NCBI GenBank assembly: GCA_017301995.1
Contig: JAFLEH010000015.1
Coordinates: 1-64,000, forward strand
DNA: 64,000 bases
Direction of reading: 5' to 3'
DNA from: Verrucomicrobiota bacterium
Lineage (GTDB): Bacteria; Verrucomicrobiota; Verrucomicrobiia; Verrucomicrobiales; Akkermansiaceae
Every line of letters begins with the position of its first letter. The first letter of the stretch is position 1. The position numbers were made by a program, and so were the translations under genes. The notes beneath the pieces were generated by a model. The model searched no databases, had not been told where the DNA came from, and worked only from the letters and a program-made list of their open reading frames with translations. Positions 43,872 through 53,538 of the stretch are shown here, piece by piece.

Positions 43872-44914
43872 CGTTTGTTGGAGTTCGCTCTCTGATCAAA
43901 CCGGACGACCTTCGCGTAAAAGTCCTCGAACATCAGGCGGGTGTCGAGTTGGGTGTAAACCCTCATCGGTCTGCCTTGCGGGTTGGTTTCGTAGGTGCCT
44001 TCGTCGGTGATGTTGGGAGTCGGAACGGTGATGTGGCGGCTGGACGACGTGTCGGGTTCCCACGGCGTGCGCAATGCGGTTAGGAGGACCAGCGGGCTGT
44101 CTCCCAACACGTGGGTTTCGGGTTCAGGTTTGAACGCCCGCGCGGTGAAATCCCGCAATTTCCGGTTGAGAAATCGCGCCAGGTTTCCCCCGTTTCCCAT
44201 CCGGTTGTCGAGCTCGGCGCAAGACACCAGCGCTTGCCGATAGGCGTCGCGCGGCACCTGCCAGATCGGAATTCCGGACCGGTTGAAAACGAACTGCGCC
44301 GCCCGCGGGTCGATGCCGAGGTTGTACTCGACCGCTTGCGCTCCGGGCGGAGGGAATGCGATGCCTTGGTGCTCGGGGCCCCCGATCCACACGAGGCGGA
44401 TGCTTTTCGCGATTTTCGGCTCCATCCGGCAGGCGCTAGCCAGATCGGTGAGTCCGCCTCCGCAGGCGATGAGGAGCGGTGTGGCAGCGCCTTCTCGCAT
44501 GGCCTCCCGGACGATGAAATCGGCGGCTGCGGACGGCACTGGTGCGAAGTCCTTTTCCATCCGGACCGCGGCTCCCTGGAACACGGGGATCTTTCCGGCA
44601 AGACGCATCGCGGTCAGCAGTTCGGTGGCGGCCGCACAGGCGTTCTCGGGCGTGCCCGGATTCCCGTAAAGACCGTCGGGGTAGTGATGCGATCCCACAA
44701 TGCCCCGGACCTCGACCGAATGCGACAAGAGATGGTGGGCAAGTTGGAACAGCCCGTCCGGATCGCCGCCGAAGTCGTTGTCGATGATGATCCGCGCCCT
44801 CGTCTGGGGCGGAGCGGGGCTTTCCGGGGCATCTTGGCCGCACAGGGCATCCGGCCGCGAGACCAGCCCTAGCAGAACCCACAGCGGCACCCAACGAAAT
44901 CGCGTCATCGGCAT
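43868..44914 (-). CDS. Secreted inosine/uridine-preferring nucleoside hydrolase-like protein
   Basis: 348 residues from ATG 44914 (a GTG at 44929 and an ATG at 44908 are alternatives). A signal peptide (W-V-P-L-W-V-L-L-G-L-V) is followed by I-I-I-D-N-D-F-G-G-D-P-D-G. This is the aspartate cluster that binds calcium in nucleoside hydrolases (usual form DTDxGxDDA). G-G-G-L-T-D-L-A and E-Y-N-L-G-I-D-P also fit the fold. The usual second D of the cluster is present. Secreted relatives may act on other N-ribosides or glycosides, so the substrate is uncertain. It is the first gene of a two-gene operon with a lipoprotein. Confidence 0.85.
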   Translation of the reverse strand: MPMTRFRWVPLWVLLGLVSRPDALCGQDAPESPAPPQTRARIIIDNDFGGDPDGLFQLAHHLLSHSVEVRGIVGSHHYPDGLYGNPGTPENACAAATELLTAMRLAGKIPVFQGAAVRMEKDFAPVPSAAADFIVREAMREGAATPLLIACGGGLTDLASACRMEPKIAKSIRLVWIGGPEHQGIAFPPPGAQAVEYNLGIDPRAAQFVFNRSGIPIWQVPRDAYRQALVSCAELDNRMGNGGNLARFLNRKLRDFTARAFKPEPETHVLGDSPLVLLTALRTPWEPDTSSSRHITVPTPNITDEGTYETNPQGRPMRVYTQLDTRLMFEDFYAKVVRFDQRANSNKR

Positions 44915-45212
44915 GGCGACCGCTACCACGGGGCCTCGCTGGCGTCCAGCGGATTCCGGGGTACGGGCCTATCCGCTCCGAAGCGGTGTCTCACGGTTCT
45001 CCCGCCCGGCCGACGATGATCTTCCGGAATGGAGATCCGTTGGTGCCGCCGGGAAGGGAAGCGTCGGCCCCCCCGGCCTCCGGGCCGGTGATTCGTCTCC
45101 GGAAAACTGCTTTTGCCCCGGGGTTGCCGATGGTGCTTGCCCATGCTCCGCCGATCCCGCATAATCCGTGGCCGCGCGGTTGCCGCGCGCGAAACCAACC
45201 ATCCATTCCGCC

Positions 45213-46334
45213 ATGTCCGTCCCGTTGCTCGATGTCAATGCCCAGAATCTTCCGCTGGAGGAGGAACTCACCGCCGTTTTCACCCGGGTGCTGCGCAGTG
45301 GCCGGTTCATCCTGGGGGAGGAAGTGGAGGCGTTCGAGGCCGAGTGCGCGGCGTTTGTGGGGGCGGGCCACGCGGTTTCCATGTCGTCGGGGACGGATGC
45401 CTTGTTGGCCGCGTTCATGGCGCTGGGGATCGGGGCTGGGGACGAGGTGTTGTGTCCGGCGTTCACGTTTTTCGCGACGGCCGGCTGCATCGCTCGGACC
45501 GGAGCGGTGCCGGTGTTCTGCGATGTGCTGCCGGACACCTTCAATCTGGATCTGGAATCCGCGGCGGCCCGGCTCACTTCCCGCACCAAGGCGATCGTGC
45601 CGGTGCATTTGTTTGGCCAGTCGGTGGACATGGAGCCGCTGCTGGCATTCGCGAAACAGCACGGGCTGGCGGTGGTGGAGGATGTGGCGCAGTCGATCGG
45701 CGCGACCTATCAAGGCGCCGGTTGCGGGACGATGGGAGCGTTCGGATGTTTCAGCTTTTTTCCCTCGAAAAACCTCGGCGGATTCGGCGACGGCGGGTTG
45801 GTGACCGTGATGGATGGGGACTTGGCCGAGCAACTCCGCCGGATCCGCAACCACGGGATGCACCCGAAATACTATCACGCCACGGTGGGGGCGAACTTCC
45901 GGATGGACGCGCTGCAATGCGCGTTGCTGCGGGTGAAACTGCGGCGGCTGGCGGGCTATGCGGCGGGCCGTGCGGCGAATGCGGCGTTCTATCGGGAAAA
46001 CCTGACAGCGCTGCCGGGTGCGGAGCGGATCGTGGTGCCGCGGGAAAATGAGGGTTTCGGGCATGTGTGGAACCAATTCACGCTGCGGGTGCCGGGCGGG
46101 CGCGATTCCCTGAAGGATCATCTAACCAAGGCGGGGGTCGGCTGCGAGATCTACTATCCGGTGCCGCTGCACCGGCAGGAGTGTTTCGCCGGGCTGCCCG
46201 CGCATGCGATCCAGGCCTGTCCGGTGGCCGAGCAGCTCAGCCGCGAGGTGTTGAGCATCCCGGTTTACCCGGAGTTGTCCGCCGCCCAGCGCGATGAGGT
46301 GGTCGAGGTGATCGGCCGCTGGACGGAGGCGTGA
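45213..46334 (+). CDS. DegT/DnrJ/EryC1/StrS family sugar aminotransferase
   Basis: 373 residues from ATG 45213. PLP-binding features are S-S-G-T-D-A-L near residue 60, E-D-V-A-Q-S-I-G near 156, and K186 in F-F-P-S-K-N-L-G-G-F-G-D-G-G, the expected Schiff-base lysine. The C-terminal Y-Y-P-V-P-L-H and V-L-S-I-P-V-Y-P-E-L are also standard. These enzymes transfer an amino group from glutamate to a keto-sugar nucleotide. It opens the polysaccharide locus. With the UDP-HexNAc dehydrogenase at 57.6 kb, a WlbC-like amination of a 3-keto uronic acid is possible but not shown. Confidence 0.93.
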   Translation: MSVPLLDVNAQNLPLEEELTAVFTRVLRSGRFILGEEVEAFEAECAAFVGAGHAVSMSSGTDALLAAFMALGIGAGDEVLCPAFTFFATAGCIARTGAVPVFCDVLPDTFNLDLESAAARLTSRTKAIVPVHLFGQSVDMEPLLAFAKQHGLAVVEDVAQSIGATYQGAGCGTMGAFGCFSFFPSKNLGGFGDGGLVTVMDGDLAEQLRRIRNHGMHPKYYHATVGANFRMDALQCALLRVKLRRLAGYAAGRAANAAFYRENLTALPGAERIVVPRENEGFGHVWNQFTLRVPGGRDSLKDHLTKAGVGCEIYYPVPLHRQECFAGLPAHAIQACPVAEQLSREVLSIPVYPELSAAQRDEVVEVIGRWTEA

Positions 46335-46378
46335 TTTCCTTGCTTGCGGCGGGGTGGGGGAGGTGGTAGTTTCCGGTT

Positions 46379-46600
46379 GTGAAGTTGACCCGCTACCATC
46401 CGCCGATCCGGCGGCTGCAGGAGGATTTCGCCGCGCGCATCGCCCGGCGTCGCTACACCAATCGCGGAAAGTCGCCCAAACCGCCGAAGCTCGCCCTTTC
46501 CGACAACAGCGAGCCGTGGATCGCGAACCCGGATTCGCTGGCGGAGGATTGGGAGATCGCCTGCAAAGTGAACGACCGCGTTGAAAAATGGAAACACTGA
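46379..46600 (+). CDS. Small ORF paired with a nucleotidyltransferase (module A)
   Basis: 73 residues from GTG 46379. The protein is basic and tryptophan-containing (I-R-R-L-Q-E-D-F-A-A-R-I-A-R-R-R-Y) with no recognisable domain. It overlaps the downstream nucleotidyltransferase gene by 13 bp, the arrangement seen in antitoxin-toxin or partner gene pairs. The two other NTase genes in this window have similar small overlapping partners. A partner or antitoxin role is inferred only from this pattern. Confidence 0.6.
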   Translation: MKLTRYHPPIRRLQEDFAARIARRRYTNRGKSPKPPKLALSDNSEPWIANPDSLAEDWEIACKVNDRVEKWKH

Positions 46601-47280
46601 CCGCAAAGTTTGTCCGGATTTTGACCGAGCGGCACAGGGTTGTTGTATTGGGAGGACTGGCGGTTATCGCCCACGGACTCAGCCGCTCGACCTATGACGG
46701 TGACATCTGGTTGGATCCGATGGAAGATTGCGGGCAATGGGCGAAGGCGATTCAGGACGCATGCGGTGCTTTCACCGGCCTATCCTTGCATCGGCTGCCG
46801 GGGTGGAAGAAAGTGAGCGGCTCCGGGTTGGTAGAGGCCGTTGAAGACACGGGAATGGTTCGCGTTCAGGGCCTGGATTGTCCGTTGGACATCTTCCGCT
46901 CTCCGAACGAATTCGAAGCCGGGGATTTTGATATGGTTTGCAATCGCGCGCGAATGCGTGCCGACGGCACCCTGCTGCCCCATCCGGTGGATCTGATCCA
47001 GACGAAGATCGACACCGGCCGGGACAAGGACCGGATGGACATTTTCCACCTTGAGTCGCTGATCCGGGCGGAATACCGGGAGCGCTTGCCCGTGGCGGAT
47101 GCCGGGGAGGCGCGGGAAATGTTGGAGCGGTATTCCGATTGGGAGGTCCTCTCGGTGGCGATGAACCATCCGGCTCCCGAAATCCGGGAACTGGCCATGG
47201 AGCACTTGCGGGAGTTCGCTGCGGAAGGCGATCCGTTTTCCCAGGCGATCCTCGCCGGGCGGCCCATTCCAGGCACATAG
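46588..47280 (+). CDS. Nucleotidyltransferase-fold protein (module A)
   Basis: 230 residues. The N-terminal part shows the minimal nucleotidyltransferase pattern V-V-L-G-G-L-A-V-I-A-H-G-L-S-R-S-T-Y-D-G-D-I-W with G-G, the R-S-T, and D-x-D metal ligands, as in AbiEii/DUF6036-type proteins. A D-L-I-Q-T-K-I and a helical C-terminus follow. Such proteins transfer nucleotides to tRNA or protein, and many are toxins of type IV or VII systems. It stands between degT and fcl on the same strand but does not look like a sugar gene. Confidence 0.75.
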   Translation: METLTAKFVRILTERHRVVVLGGLAVIAHGLSRSTYDGDIWLDPMEDCGQWAKAIQDACGAFTGLSLHRLPGWKKVSGSGLVEAVEDTGMVRVQGLDCPLDIFRSPNEFEAGDFDMVCNRARMRADGTLLPHPVDLIQTKIDTGRDKDRMDIFHLESLIRAEYRERLPVADAGEAREMLERYSDWEVLSVAMNHPAPEIRELAMEHLREFAAEGDPFSQAILAGRPIPGT

Positions 47281-47381
47281 GGGTGTTCGTTTGAAACCGG
47301 GCGGAGGGTGTTTCAAACCGGCTGATTTTCCGGGCATGATGGCTTGACGGAGGGGAAACCGCCGCCAAAGCTGCCAGCCGC

Positions 47382-48320
47382 ATGCGCAAGGTTTTCATTA
47401 CAGGACACCGGGGAATGGTGGGCTCCGCTCTCGTGAGAGAAGCGGGCCGCTGTGGCGTGGGGAATGTTCTGACGGCCTCGCGCTCCGAACTGGATCTGCG
47501 GAATCAGTCCGAGGTTTTCGGATTTCTGGCCGATCAGCGGCCCGACGTGGTGATGATCGCGGCGGCGAAAGTGGGGGGCATCCACGCCAACTCGACCTAT
47601 CCGGCGGACTTCATCTACGAGAACCTGGCGATCGCCGCCAATCTGGTTGAAGGCAGTCGCTTGGCCGGCGTGCAGCGGGTGCTGTTTCTCGGGTCCTCCT
47701 GCATCTATCCCAAGCACGCGCCGCAGCCGATGCCCGAGGAATGCCTGCTCACCAGCCCGCTGGAGCCCACCAACGAGGCTTATGCCATCGCCAAGATCGC
47801 GGGACTGAAACTTTGCCAGCACTACCGCGCGCAGCACGGATTGCTCTATCACAGCCTGATGCCCACCAATCTTTACGGGCCAGGCGACAACTACCACGCG
47901 GAAAATTCCCACGTGATCCCGGCCCTGATCCGCCGTTTCCATGAGGCGAAAGCGCGGGGCGATTCCTCGGTCACCATCTGGGGAACCGGCACGCCGCGCC
48001 GCGAATTCCTGCATGTGGACGATCTTGCGGCCGCCTGTTTCCATGCGCTTGAGCTGGCTGATCCGCCGGATTGGCTCAATGTGGGCACCGGCACGGATCT
48101 GACGATTCTTGAACTCGCCCGTCTGGTTGCCGCCACGGTGGGTTTCACAGGAGACATCCTAACCGATCCGACCAAGCCGGACGGCACACCCCGCAAGCTG
48201 CTGGATGTTTCCAAGCTGACCGCCACCGGCTGGCGGCCCCGCGTTCCGCTGGCGGAGGGCCTTGCCGCCGCCTATCAGGATTTTCTCGCCCTATCCGCCG
48301 CCGGCAACGCGCGGCTGTGA
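47382..48320 (+). CDS. fcl: GDP-L-fucose synthase
   Basis: 312 residues. An extended SDR enzyme: T-G-H-R-G-M-V-G at the NADP site, A-A-A-K-V-G-G-I, the catalytic S-S-C-I-Y-P and Y-A-I-A-K-I-A-G (Tyr and Lys), and [11 protein letters not shown]. It carries out the 3,5-epimerisation and 4-reduction of GDP-4-keto-6-deoxy-mannose to GDP-L-fucose. The substrate comes from Gmd, encoded 32 bp downstream. Confidence 0.95.
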   Translation: MRKVFITGHRGMVGSALVREAGRCGVGNVLTASRSELDLRNQSEVFGFLADQRPDVVMIAAAKVGGIHANSTYPADFIYENLAIAANLVEGSRLAGVQRVLFLGSSCIYPKHAPQPMPEECLLTSPLEPTNEAYAIAKIAGLKLCQHYRAQHGLLYHSLMPTNLYGPGDNYHAENSHVIPALIRRFHEAKARGDSSVTIWGTGTPRREFLHVDDLAAACFHALELADPPDWLNVGTGTDLTILELARLVAATVGFTGDILTDPTKPDGTPRKLLDVSKLTATGWRPRVPLAEGLAAAYQDFLALSAAGNARL

Positions 48321-48352
48321 CACCCCATACGCCAAGACCCCACCCCACGATC

Positions 48353-49471
48353 ATGAAACGCGCGCTCATCACCGGCATCACCGGCCAGGACGGCTCCTAC
48401 CTCGCCGAATTCCTGCTGGAAAAAGGCTACGAGGTCCACGGCATCAAACGCCGGGCCTCGCTCTTCAACACCCAGCGGGTGGACCACATTTACGAGGATC
48501 CGCACGTCGAGAATTCCCGGTTCCGCCTGCATTACGGCGACCTGACCGACAGCTCCAACCTCACCCGCATCCTCAGCGAGGTGCGGCCGGACGAAGTGTA
48601 CAATCTCGGCGCGCAGTCGCATGTGGCGGTGTCGTTCGAGGCGCCGGAATACACGGCCGACGTGGATGCGATCGGGACCCTGCGTCTGTTGGAGGCGATC
48701 CGGTTTCTCGGGCTGGAGAAAACGACGCGTTTCTATCAGGCGTCAACCTCCGAGTTGTATGGCTTGGTTCAGGAAATTCCCCAGCGGGAGACCACCCCGT
48801 TCCATCCGCGGTCGCCCTATGCGGTGGCGAAGCTCTACGCCTACTGGATCACGGTCAACTACCGCGAGGCCTACGGCATGTACGCGTGCAACGGCATCCT
48901 TTTCAATCATGAATCGCCGCGGCGGGGCGAAACCTTCGTCACCCGCAAGATCACCCGGGGCATCGCGAATATCGCCCAGGGACTGGAGTCCTGCCTGTTT
49001 CTCGGCAACATGGATTCGCTGCGCGACTGGGGCCACGCCCGCGACTACGTGCGGATGCAATGGCTGATGCTCCAGCAGGAGAGCGCCGAGGATTTCGTGA
49101 TCGCCACCGGCAAACAGATTTCAGTCAGGGAATTTGTCGCCATGAGCGCGAGGGAGGCCGGCATTGAGATGGAATTTTCCGGCTCTGGTGTGGAGGAAAT
49201 CGGCGTGGTGAAAACCGTGACCGATCCCGCGAAAGCCCCTTCCGCGAAGCCCGGCGACGTGATTGTCCGCGTGGATCCCCGCTATTTCCGCCCGGCCGAA
49301 GTGGAGACGCTGTTGGGCGATCCCGCCAAGGCCCGCGAGAAACTCGGTTGGGTCCCCGAAATCACCGTCGAGGAAATGTGCGCGGAAATGGTGGCGGCGG
49401 ATCTCGATACCGCCCGCCAGCACGCGCTCTTGAAAGCCCACGGCCATCATGTGCCGGTCGCCAAAGAATAA
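48353..49471 (+). CDS. gmd: GDP-mannose 4,6-dehydratase
   Basis: 372 residues from ATG 48353. N-terminal [14 protein letters not shown] is the hallmark of Gmd, with [31 protein letters not shown] and the C-terminal D-W-G-H-A-R-D-Y-V. It converts GDP-D-mannose to GDP-4-keto-6-deoxy-D-mannose, the first step to GDP-L-fucose. The two fucose genes are in the order fcl-gmd, and the next gene starts 3 bp after its stop. Confidence 0.96.
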   Translation: MKRALITGITGQDGSYLAEFLLEKGYEVHGIKRRASLFNTQRVDHIYEDPHVENSRFRLHYGDLTDSSNLTRILSEVRPDEVYNLGAQSHVAVSFEAPEYTADVDAIGTLRLLEAIRFLGLEKTTRFYQASTSELYGLVQEIPQRETTPFHPRSPYAVAKLYAYWITVNYREAYGMYACNGILFNHESPRRGETFVTRKITRGIANIAQGLESCLFLGNMDSLRDWGHARDYVRMQWLMLQQESAEDFVIATGKQISVREFVAMSAREAGIEMEFSGSGVEEIGVVKTVTDPAKAPSAKPGDVIVRVDPRYFRPAEVETLLGDPAKAREKLGWVPEITVEEMCAEMVAADLDTARQHALLKAHGHHVPVAKE

Positions 49472-49474
49472 GTT

Positions 49475-50557
49475 ATGAAAAAGGTATTTGTCTCAGGATG
49501 TTATGATATTCTCCATGCCGGCCACCTCCAGTTTTTCGAGGAGGCGCGGGCGCTTGGCGATTATCTGATCGTCTCTTTCGCTTCGGCGGATGTGCTGTGG
49601 CACCACAAACGGCGCAAGCCGTCGATCCCCGACGAGCACAAGTTCGCGCTGCTTCAGGGGTTGCGGATGATCGACGAGGTCATCATCACCCACGGACACA
49701 AGGAGGGACTGGATTTCGAAGACGAATTCCTCCGCATCCGGCCGGATTTTCTGATCGTCACCGAGGACGACAAGTATGGGCCGCTCAAACGCGGACTTTG
49801 CGAGCAGGTCGGCGCGCAATACACGGTGCTGCCGAAAACTCCGCCGAAATTCGAGCCGGTGTCAACCAGCTCGATCGTCCGCTGGGTGCAGGCGCCCACC
49901 GAGGCTCCGTTGCGGGTGGATTTCGCCGGTGGCTGGCTGGACGTGCCGCGTTTTTCCCGGCCGGGCGAGTATGTGGTGAACTGCGCGATCTCGCCGCTGG
50001 TTTCGTTGCGCGAGTGGCCTTACGAAAAGCAGGCCGGTTTGGGCGGCAGCGGCGCATGGGCGCTGCTCAATGGCCGCGATGGCGTGGACTCCGAGATCGA
50101 CCTCGGAGTGGGCTGGCAGGATCCTGCCGTGATCCGTGAGACCGGGCTGTGTGTGTGGCGATCCGGTCCCAAGCCCGTGCTGGATTTCAAACGCAACGGC
50201 GATTTTCTAACCGGATGTCTGGCGGTGCTCTGGACCGGGCAATCCCACGATACGCCCGGAGTGGCCAACCTGCCGCGCGACTACGACGGAATCGCTCGCT
50301 CGGGACGGATCGCCCGCAAAGGTGCCCTCCATGCCGATCTGGAACTTCTTGCGGAAGGGGTTTCGATCTATCACCAGACCCAGCTCGATGAGGGAATGGA
50401 GCCGTTGCCGGATATCGCCGGTTCGCTGGCGAGGAAATATTGCGGCGGTGGATACGGGGGCTATGGACTCTATCTGTTTGGCAACGTCGCCGACCGCGAT
50501 GCCGCGATCGCCTCCGAAACGATGATGCGGGCGGTGGAGCCATTCTGCCGGGTTTGA
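49475..50557 (+). CDS. Fusion of a cytidylyltransferase-like domain and a GHMP kinase-like domain
   Basis: 360 residues. Residues 1-~135 form a nucleotidyltransferase with V-F-V-S-G-C-Y-D-I-L-H-A-G-H (H14-x-x-H17), like RfaE domain 2 or glycerol-phosphate cytidylyltransferase. Residues ~143-355 look like a GHMP kinase: A-P-L-R-V-D-F-A-G-G-W-L-D at its start and G-L-G-G-S-G-A (188-194) as the phosphate loop, as in HddA and fucokinases. The kinase half (about 215 residues) is short for a full GHMP kinase (usually 300 or more), so it may be reduced. A kinase plus nucleotide-transfer function would activate a free sugar. With fcl and gmd adjacent, fucose or heptose salvage is possible. Substrate unknown. 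Confidence 0.75.
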   Translation: MKKVFVSGCYDILHAGHLQFFEEARALGDYLIVSFASADVLWHHKRRKPSIPDEHKFALLQGLRMIDEVIITHGHKEGLDFEDEFLRIRPDFLIVTEDDKYGPLKRGLCEQVGAQYTVLPKTPPKFEPVSTSSIVRWVQAPTEAPLRVDFAGGWLDVPRFSRPGEYVVNCAISPLVSLREWPYEKQAGLGGSGAWALLNGRDGVDSEIDLGVGWQDPAVIRETGLCVWRSGPKPVLDFKRNGDFLTGCLAVLWTGQSHDTPGVANLPRDYDGIARSGRIARKGALHADLELLAEGVSIYHQTQLDEGMEPLPDIAGSLARKYCGGGYGGYGLYLFGNVADRDAAIASETMMRAVEPFCRV

Positions 50558-50575
50558 TGGATCGTTTTGCCAGAT

Positions 50576-51343
50576 ATGAAATCCGTTTCCGTCATTGGGA
50601 TGCCGGTCGCCGCCACCGATTACGCGGGTGCGGTGGGGTGGATTTTGGAAAAGGCCGGAGGAGCGGACCGTGCCTACGCGGTGGAGGCCGCCAATACCCA
50701 TGTGGCCGCGCTGGCGAGATCGGATAGGGAGTTTGGATCTGCGATGGACCGGTTCGATCTGATCACTCCGGACGGCATGCCGCTGGTGTGGACGGTCAAC
50801 AAGGCGCTGCCGGTGGGCGATCGCTTGCGTGACAGGGTGTATGGTCCCACGCTGATGTTGGAAACGTTCAGGGCGACGGATGGGAGGCCGGAGTTCCGGC
50901 ATTTTCTGTTTGGTGGCAGGGAGACCACGCTTGAAAGGCTCGAGGAGGTGTTTGCGGAGCGCTTTCCGGGTGCGGTGATCGCGGGGAGTTACTCGCCGCC
51001 GTTCGGGGATTGGCCGGAAGGTGAGTTCGGGCGGGTTTGTGAAATGATCCGGGCGTGTGGCGCGAATTTGGTGTGGGTTGGTCTGGGGTGCCCGAAACAG
51101 GAACGCTGGATCGCGGAAAACAAGGATAACCTGCCTCCCGGGGTCTATTTCGGGATTGGAGCCGCGTTCGCGTTTCATGCGGGTGAAGTGCGGCAGGCGC
51201 CGGCTTCAGTGCAAAAGCTCGGTATGGAGTGGCTCTACCGCCTATGTATGGAACCCCGCCGCCTGTTCAGAAGGTACTTGACCTACAATTCGCTGTTTCT
51301 CTATTACTCGGTCCGGGACCGTTTGATGGGAAAGAGCGGCTGA
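50576..51343 (+). CDS. WecG/TagA/CpsF family glycosyltransferase
   Basis: 255 residues from ATG 50576 (a TTG three codons upstream is less likely). Characteristic segments are V-E-A-A-N-T-H-V-A-A-L near the start, L-I-T-P-D-G-M-P-L-V-W, R-V-Y-G-P-T-L-M, and V-W-V-G-L-G-C-P-K-Q-E-R-W. G-I-G-A-A-F-A-F-H-A-G and the C-terminal L-Y-R-L-C-M-E-P-R-R-L-F-R-R-Y follow. The family transfers N-acetylmannosamine or related uronic sugars from UDP donors to undecaprenyl-linked acceptors at the inner membrane face. A donor could come from the dehydrogenase at 57.6 kb. Confidence 0.92.
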   Translation: MKSVSVIGMPVAATDYAGAVGWILEKAGGADRAYAVEAANTHVAALARSDREFGSAMDRFDLITPDGMPLVWTVNKALPVGDRLRDRVYGPTLMLETFRATDGRPEFRHFLFGGRETTLERLEEVFAERFPGAVIAGSYSPPFGDWPEGEFGRVCEMIRACGANLVWVGLGCPKQERWIAENKDNLPPGVYFGIGAAFAFHAGEVRQAPASVQKLGMEWLYRLCMEPRRLFRRYLTYNSLFLYYSVRDRLMGKSG

Positions 51344-51361
51344 TGAATTGTTGCTTATTAT

Positions 51362-52750
51362 ATGAAAATCAACACCATCTGTTGTTTGGGCGCCGGCTAT
51401 GTCGGTGGTCCCACCATGGCGCTGATTGCCGCCAAATGTCCGCACCTCAAGGTGATCGTGGCGGATTTGAACGAACGCCGGATCGCCGCCTGGAATTCGG
51501 ACACGCTGCCGGTTTATGAACCTGATCTGGACAAGGTCGTGGCGGAGGCGCGCGGCCGCAACCTTCATTTCACGACCGATATCCGCGGAGCCATCGTCGA
51601 GGCGGAGATGGTATTCGTCTCGGTTGGAACCCCTACCAAATCCTACGGCATCGGAGCCGGGCGGGCGGCTGACCTTTGTTATATCGAGTCTGCCGCGAGA
51701 ACCATCGCCGAGGTTTCCCAAGGGCACAAGATCATCGTGGAGAAGAGCACGATTCCGGTGAAGACCGCCAGCGCGATCAAGACGATTCTCGAGGCGAATT
51801 CCTCGCCCAGCGCGACCTTCGAGGTGCTATCGAATCCGGAGTTCCTCGCCGAAGGGACGGCGATCGAGGATCTGGAGGATCCCGACCGGATTTTGATAGG
51901 TGGCGAGAACACCCCCGGCGGGCATCTGGCGGTTGAGGCGCTTGCTTCGATCTACGCGAACTGGGTGCCGCGTGAGCGGATCATCACCACCAATCTTTGG
52001 TCGTCCGAACTGTCGAAGATTGTCGCGAACGCGTTCCTGTCACAGCGGATTTCGTCCATCAATTCGATTTCCGCGCTCTGCGAGGCCACGGGCGCCGATG
52101 TGAAAGAGGTCGCCCGGGCGATCGGGATGGACCAGCGGATAGGCCCGCGGTTCCTGCGTGCCTCGGTGGGCTTCGGCGGATCCTGTTTCCAGAAGGATCT
52201 CCTGAATCTGGTCTATCTTTGCGAGTCGTTCCATCTTCCCGAAGTGGCCGAGTACTGGAGTCAGGTGGTGAAGATCAATGACTGGCAGAAGTCGCGGTTT
52301 GTGGGACGGATCGTGCGGACCTTGTTCAACACGGTGACCAACAAGCGGATCGCGGTTTTGGGTTTCGCATTCAAAAAGGACACCAACGACACGCGCGAAA
52401 CCGCCGCGATCAATGTTTGCCGGGATTTGCTGCGGGAACGCGCGAGGATCGCGGTGTATGACCCACAGGTGACCGCCGATGGGATCCGCCAGGAACTGCT
52501 GGCGGCGGGCGTCGAGCCTGCTTTGCTGGACTCCCATTTGGAAATTTGTCCTGACGCCTATGCCGCAAGCGAAGGTGCCCACGCGCTGGCGGTATTGACC
52601 GAGTGGGACGAGTTCGCCGCTCTGGATTTTCCGCGGATCCACACGCTGATGGTCAAACCCGCTTTCGTGTTCGACGGGCGCGCGATTCTGCCGCATGACG
52701 AACTTCAGGTGCTCGGGTTCGAGTGTTTCACGATCGGAAAAGGGCTTTGA
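51362..52750 (+). CDS. ugd: UDP-glucose 6-dehydrogenase
   Basis: 462 residues. The NAD site is [23 protein letters not shown] and [10 protein letters not shown] (catalytic Cys275) are diagnostic. The form with [15 protein letters not shown] and length near 460 residues resembles the longer, eukaryotic-like UGDH rather than the ~430-residue bacterial type. It oxidises UDP-glucose twice to UDP-glucuronate, a building block for acidic polysaccharides. It starts 18 bp after the WecG-type gene. Confidence 0.95.
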   Translation: MKINTICCLGAGYVGGPTMALIAAKCPHLKVIVADLNERRIAAWNSDTLPVYEPDLDKVVAEARGRNLHFTTDIRGAIVEAEMVFVSVGTPTKSYGIGAGRAADLCYIESAARTIAEVSQGHKIIVEKSTIPVKTASAIKTILEANSSPSATFEVLSNPEFLAEGTAIEDLEDPDRILIGGENTPGGHLAVEALASIYANWVPRERIITTNLWSSELSKIVANAFLSQRISSINSISALCEATGADVKEVARAIGMDQRIGPRFLRASVGFGGSCFQKDLLNLVYLCESFHLPEVAEYWSQVVKINDWQKSRFVGRIVRTLFNTVTNKRIAVLGFAFKKDTNDTRETAAINVCRDLLRERARIAVYDPQVTADGIRQELLAAGVEPALLDSHLEICPDAYAASEGAHALAVLTEWDEFAALDFPRIHTLMVKPAFVFDGRAILPHDELQVLGFECFTIGKGL

Positions 52751-52828
52751 TCCGGCCTTGTGCTTCGATCCGGCGGTGTTATTGTGGTCCGGGTGCCTAG
52801 GCACACCGGATTTCCAACCACCAACGCC

Positions 52829-53419
52829 ATGAACATTCATCCTGAATTCCACCGCTTTCTCGGACGTCATGAAAAGGAATCGCTGCTGCGCCAGCGCGGG
52901 CTGGTCGTGTGGCTCTGCGGCCTATCCGGGTCCGGAAAGTCCACCATTGCCAGCGCGGTCGAGCGGGTGCTGCACAAGCAGGGACGGTTCGTCGTGGTTT
53001 TGGACGGGGACAATGTCCGGACCGGGCTGAACTCGAATCTGGGTTTCACCGATGAGGACCGGTTGGAGAATATCCGGCGGATCGCCGAGGTGGCGAAGCT
53101 GCTGGTATCGCAGGGGGTGATCGTGCTCGTATCCGCCATCACTCCCCGTGGCGAATTGCGGGATCTCGCCCGCGGTCTGCTGGGGCAGGATTTGTTTGAG
53201 GTCTATGTGGAAGCATCATTCGCCACGTGTGAGAAGCGCGATGTGAAGGGGCTTTATGCAAAGGCCGCCGCCGGACAGATCGAGCATTTCACCGGAAAGG
53301 ATGGGTCGTTTGAGCCGCCTCAGAATCCGGCGCTCACCCTCAACACCGAAAACTCGTCGGTTCAGGACGCCGCATTCGAGCTTCTCGAGGCGATCCGAGA
53401 CCGGATCACCGTCGCTTAG
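52829..53419 (+). CDS. cysC: Adenylylsulfate (APS) kinase
   Basis: 196 residues from ATG 52829. Walker A is G-L-S-G-S-G-K-S-T (31-39). Then come L-D-G-D-N-V-R-T-G-L-N, L-G-F-T-D-E-D-R-L-E-N-I-R-R and V-S-A-I-T-P, all typical of CysC. It phosphorylates APS to PAPS, the donor for sulfotransferases. Here it is separate from CysN, unlike the fused CysNC form. Its position inside the sugar locus suggests PAPS is used to sulfate the polysaccharide, though no sulfotransferase gene lies in the window. Confidence 0.95.
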   Translation: MNIHPEFHRFLGRHEKESLLRQRGLVVWLCGLSGSGKSTIASAVERVLHKQGRFVVVLDGDNVRTGLNSNLGFTDEDRLENIRRIAEVAKLLVSQGVIVLVSAITPRGELRDLARGLLGQDLFEVYVEASFATCEKRDVKGLYAKAAAGQIEHFTGKDGSFEPPQNPALTLNTENSSVQDAAFELLEAIRDRITVA

Positions 53420-53451
53420 AATACTAAAATAGGCAACTTACTATTTTTTTA

Positions 53452-53480
53452 TTGACTTAGGGGTGGTTGCAGGGTATTTC
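53452..53480 (+). promoter_or_regulatory. Putative sigma-70-type promoter for cysDN
   Basis: TTGACT (53452-53457) and TATTTC (53475-53480) are separated by 17 bp within an AT-rich patch (TACTATTTTTTTATTGAC) that stands out from the GC-rich surroundings. It lies ~60 bp before the cysD start, in the 119-bp gap after cysC. Pattern match only; the -10 box is weak. Confidence 0.35.
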
Positions 53481-53538
53481 CTGCGGCGCGCCACAGGGGT
53501 GGGTTTCCTATCCCGGCGGGAGCACGACGATATTTCCC

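Noticed and set aside
53420-53538. SAM-type or other known riboswitch in the cysD leader
   Set aside because: No recognisable conserved core of SAM-I, SAM-II or other known sulfur-linked leaders could be seen by eye.
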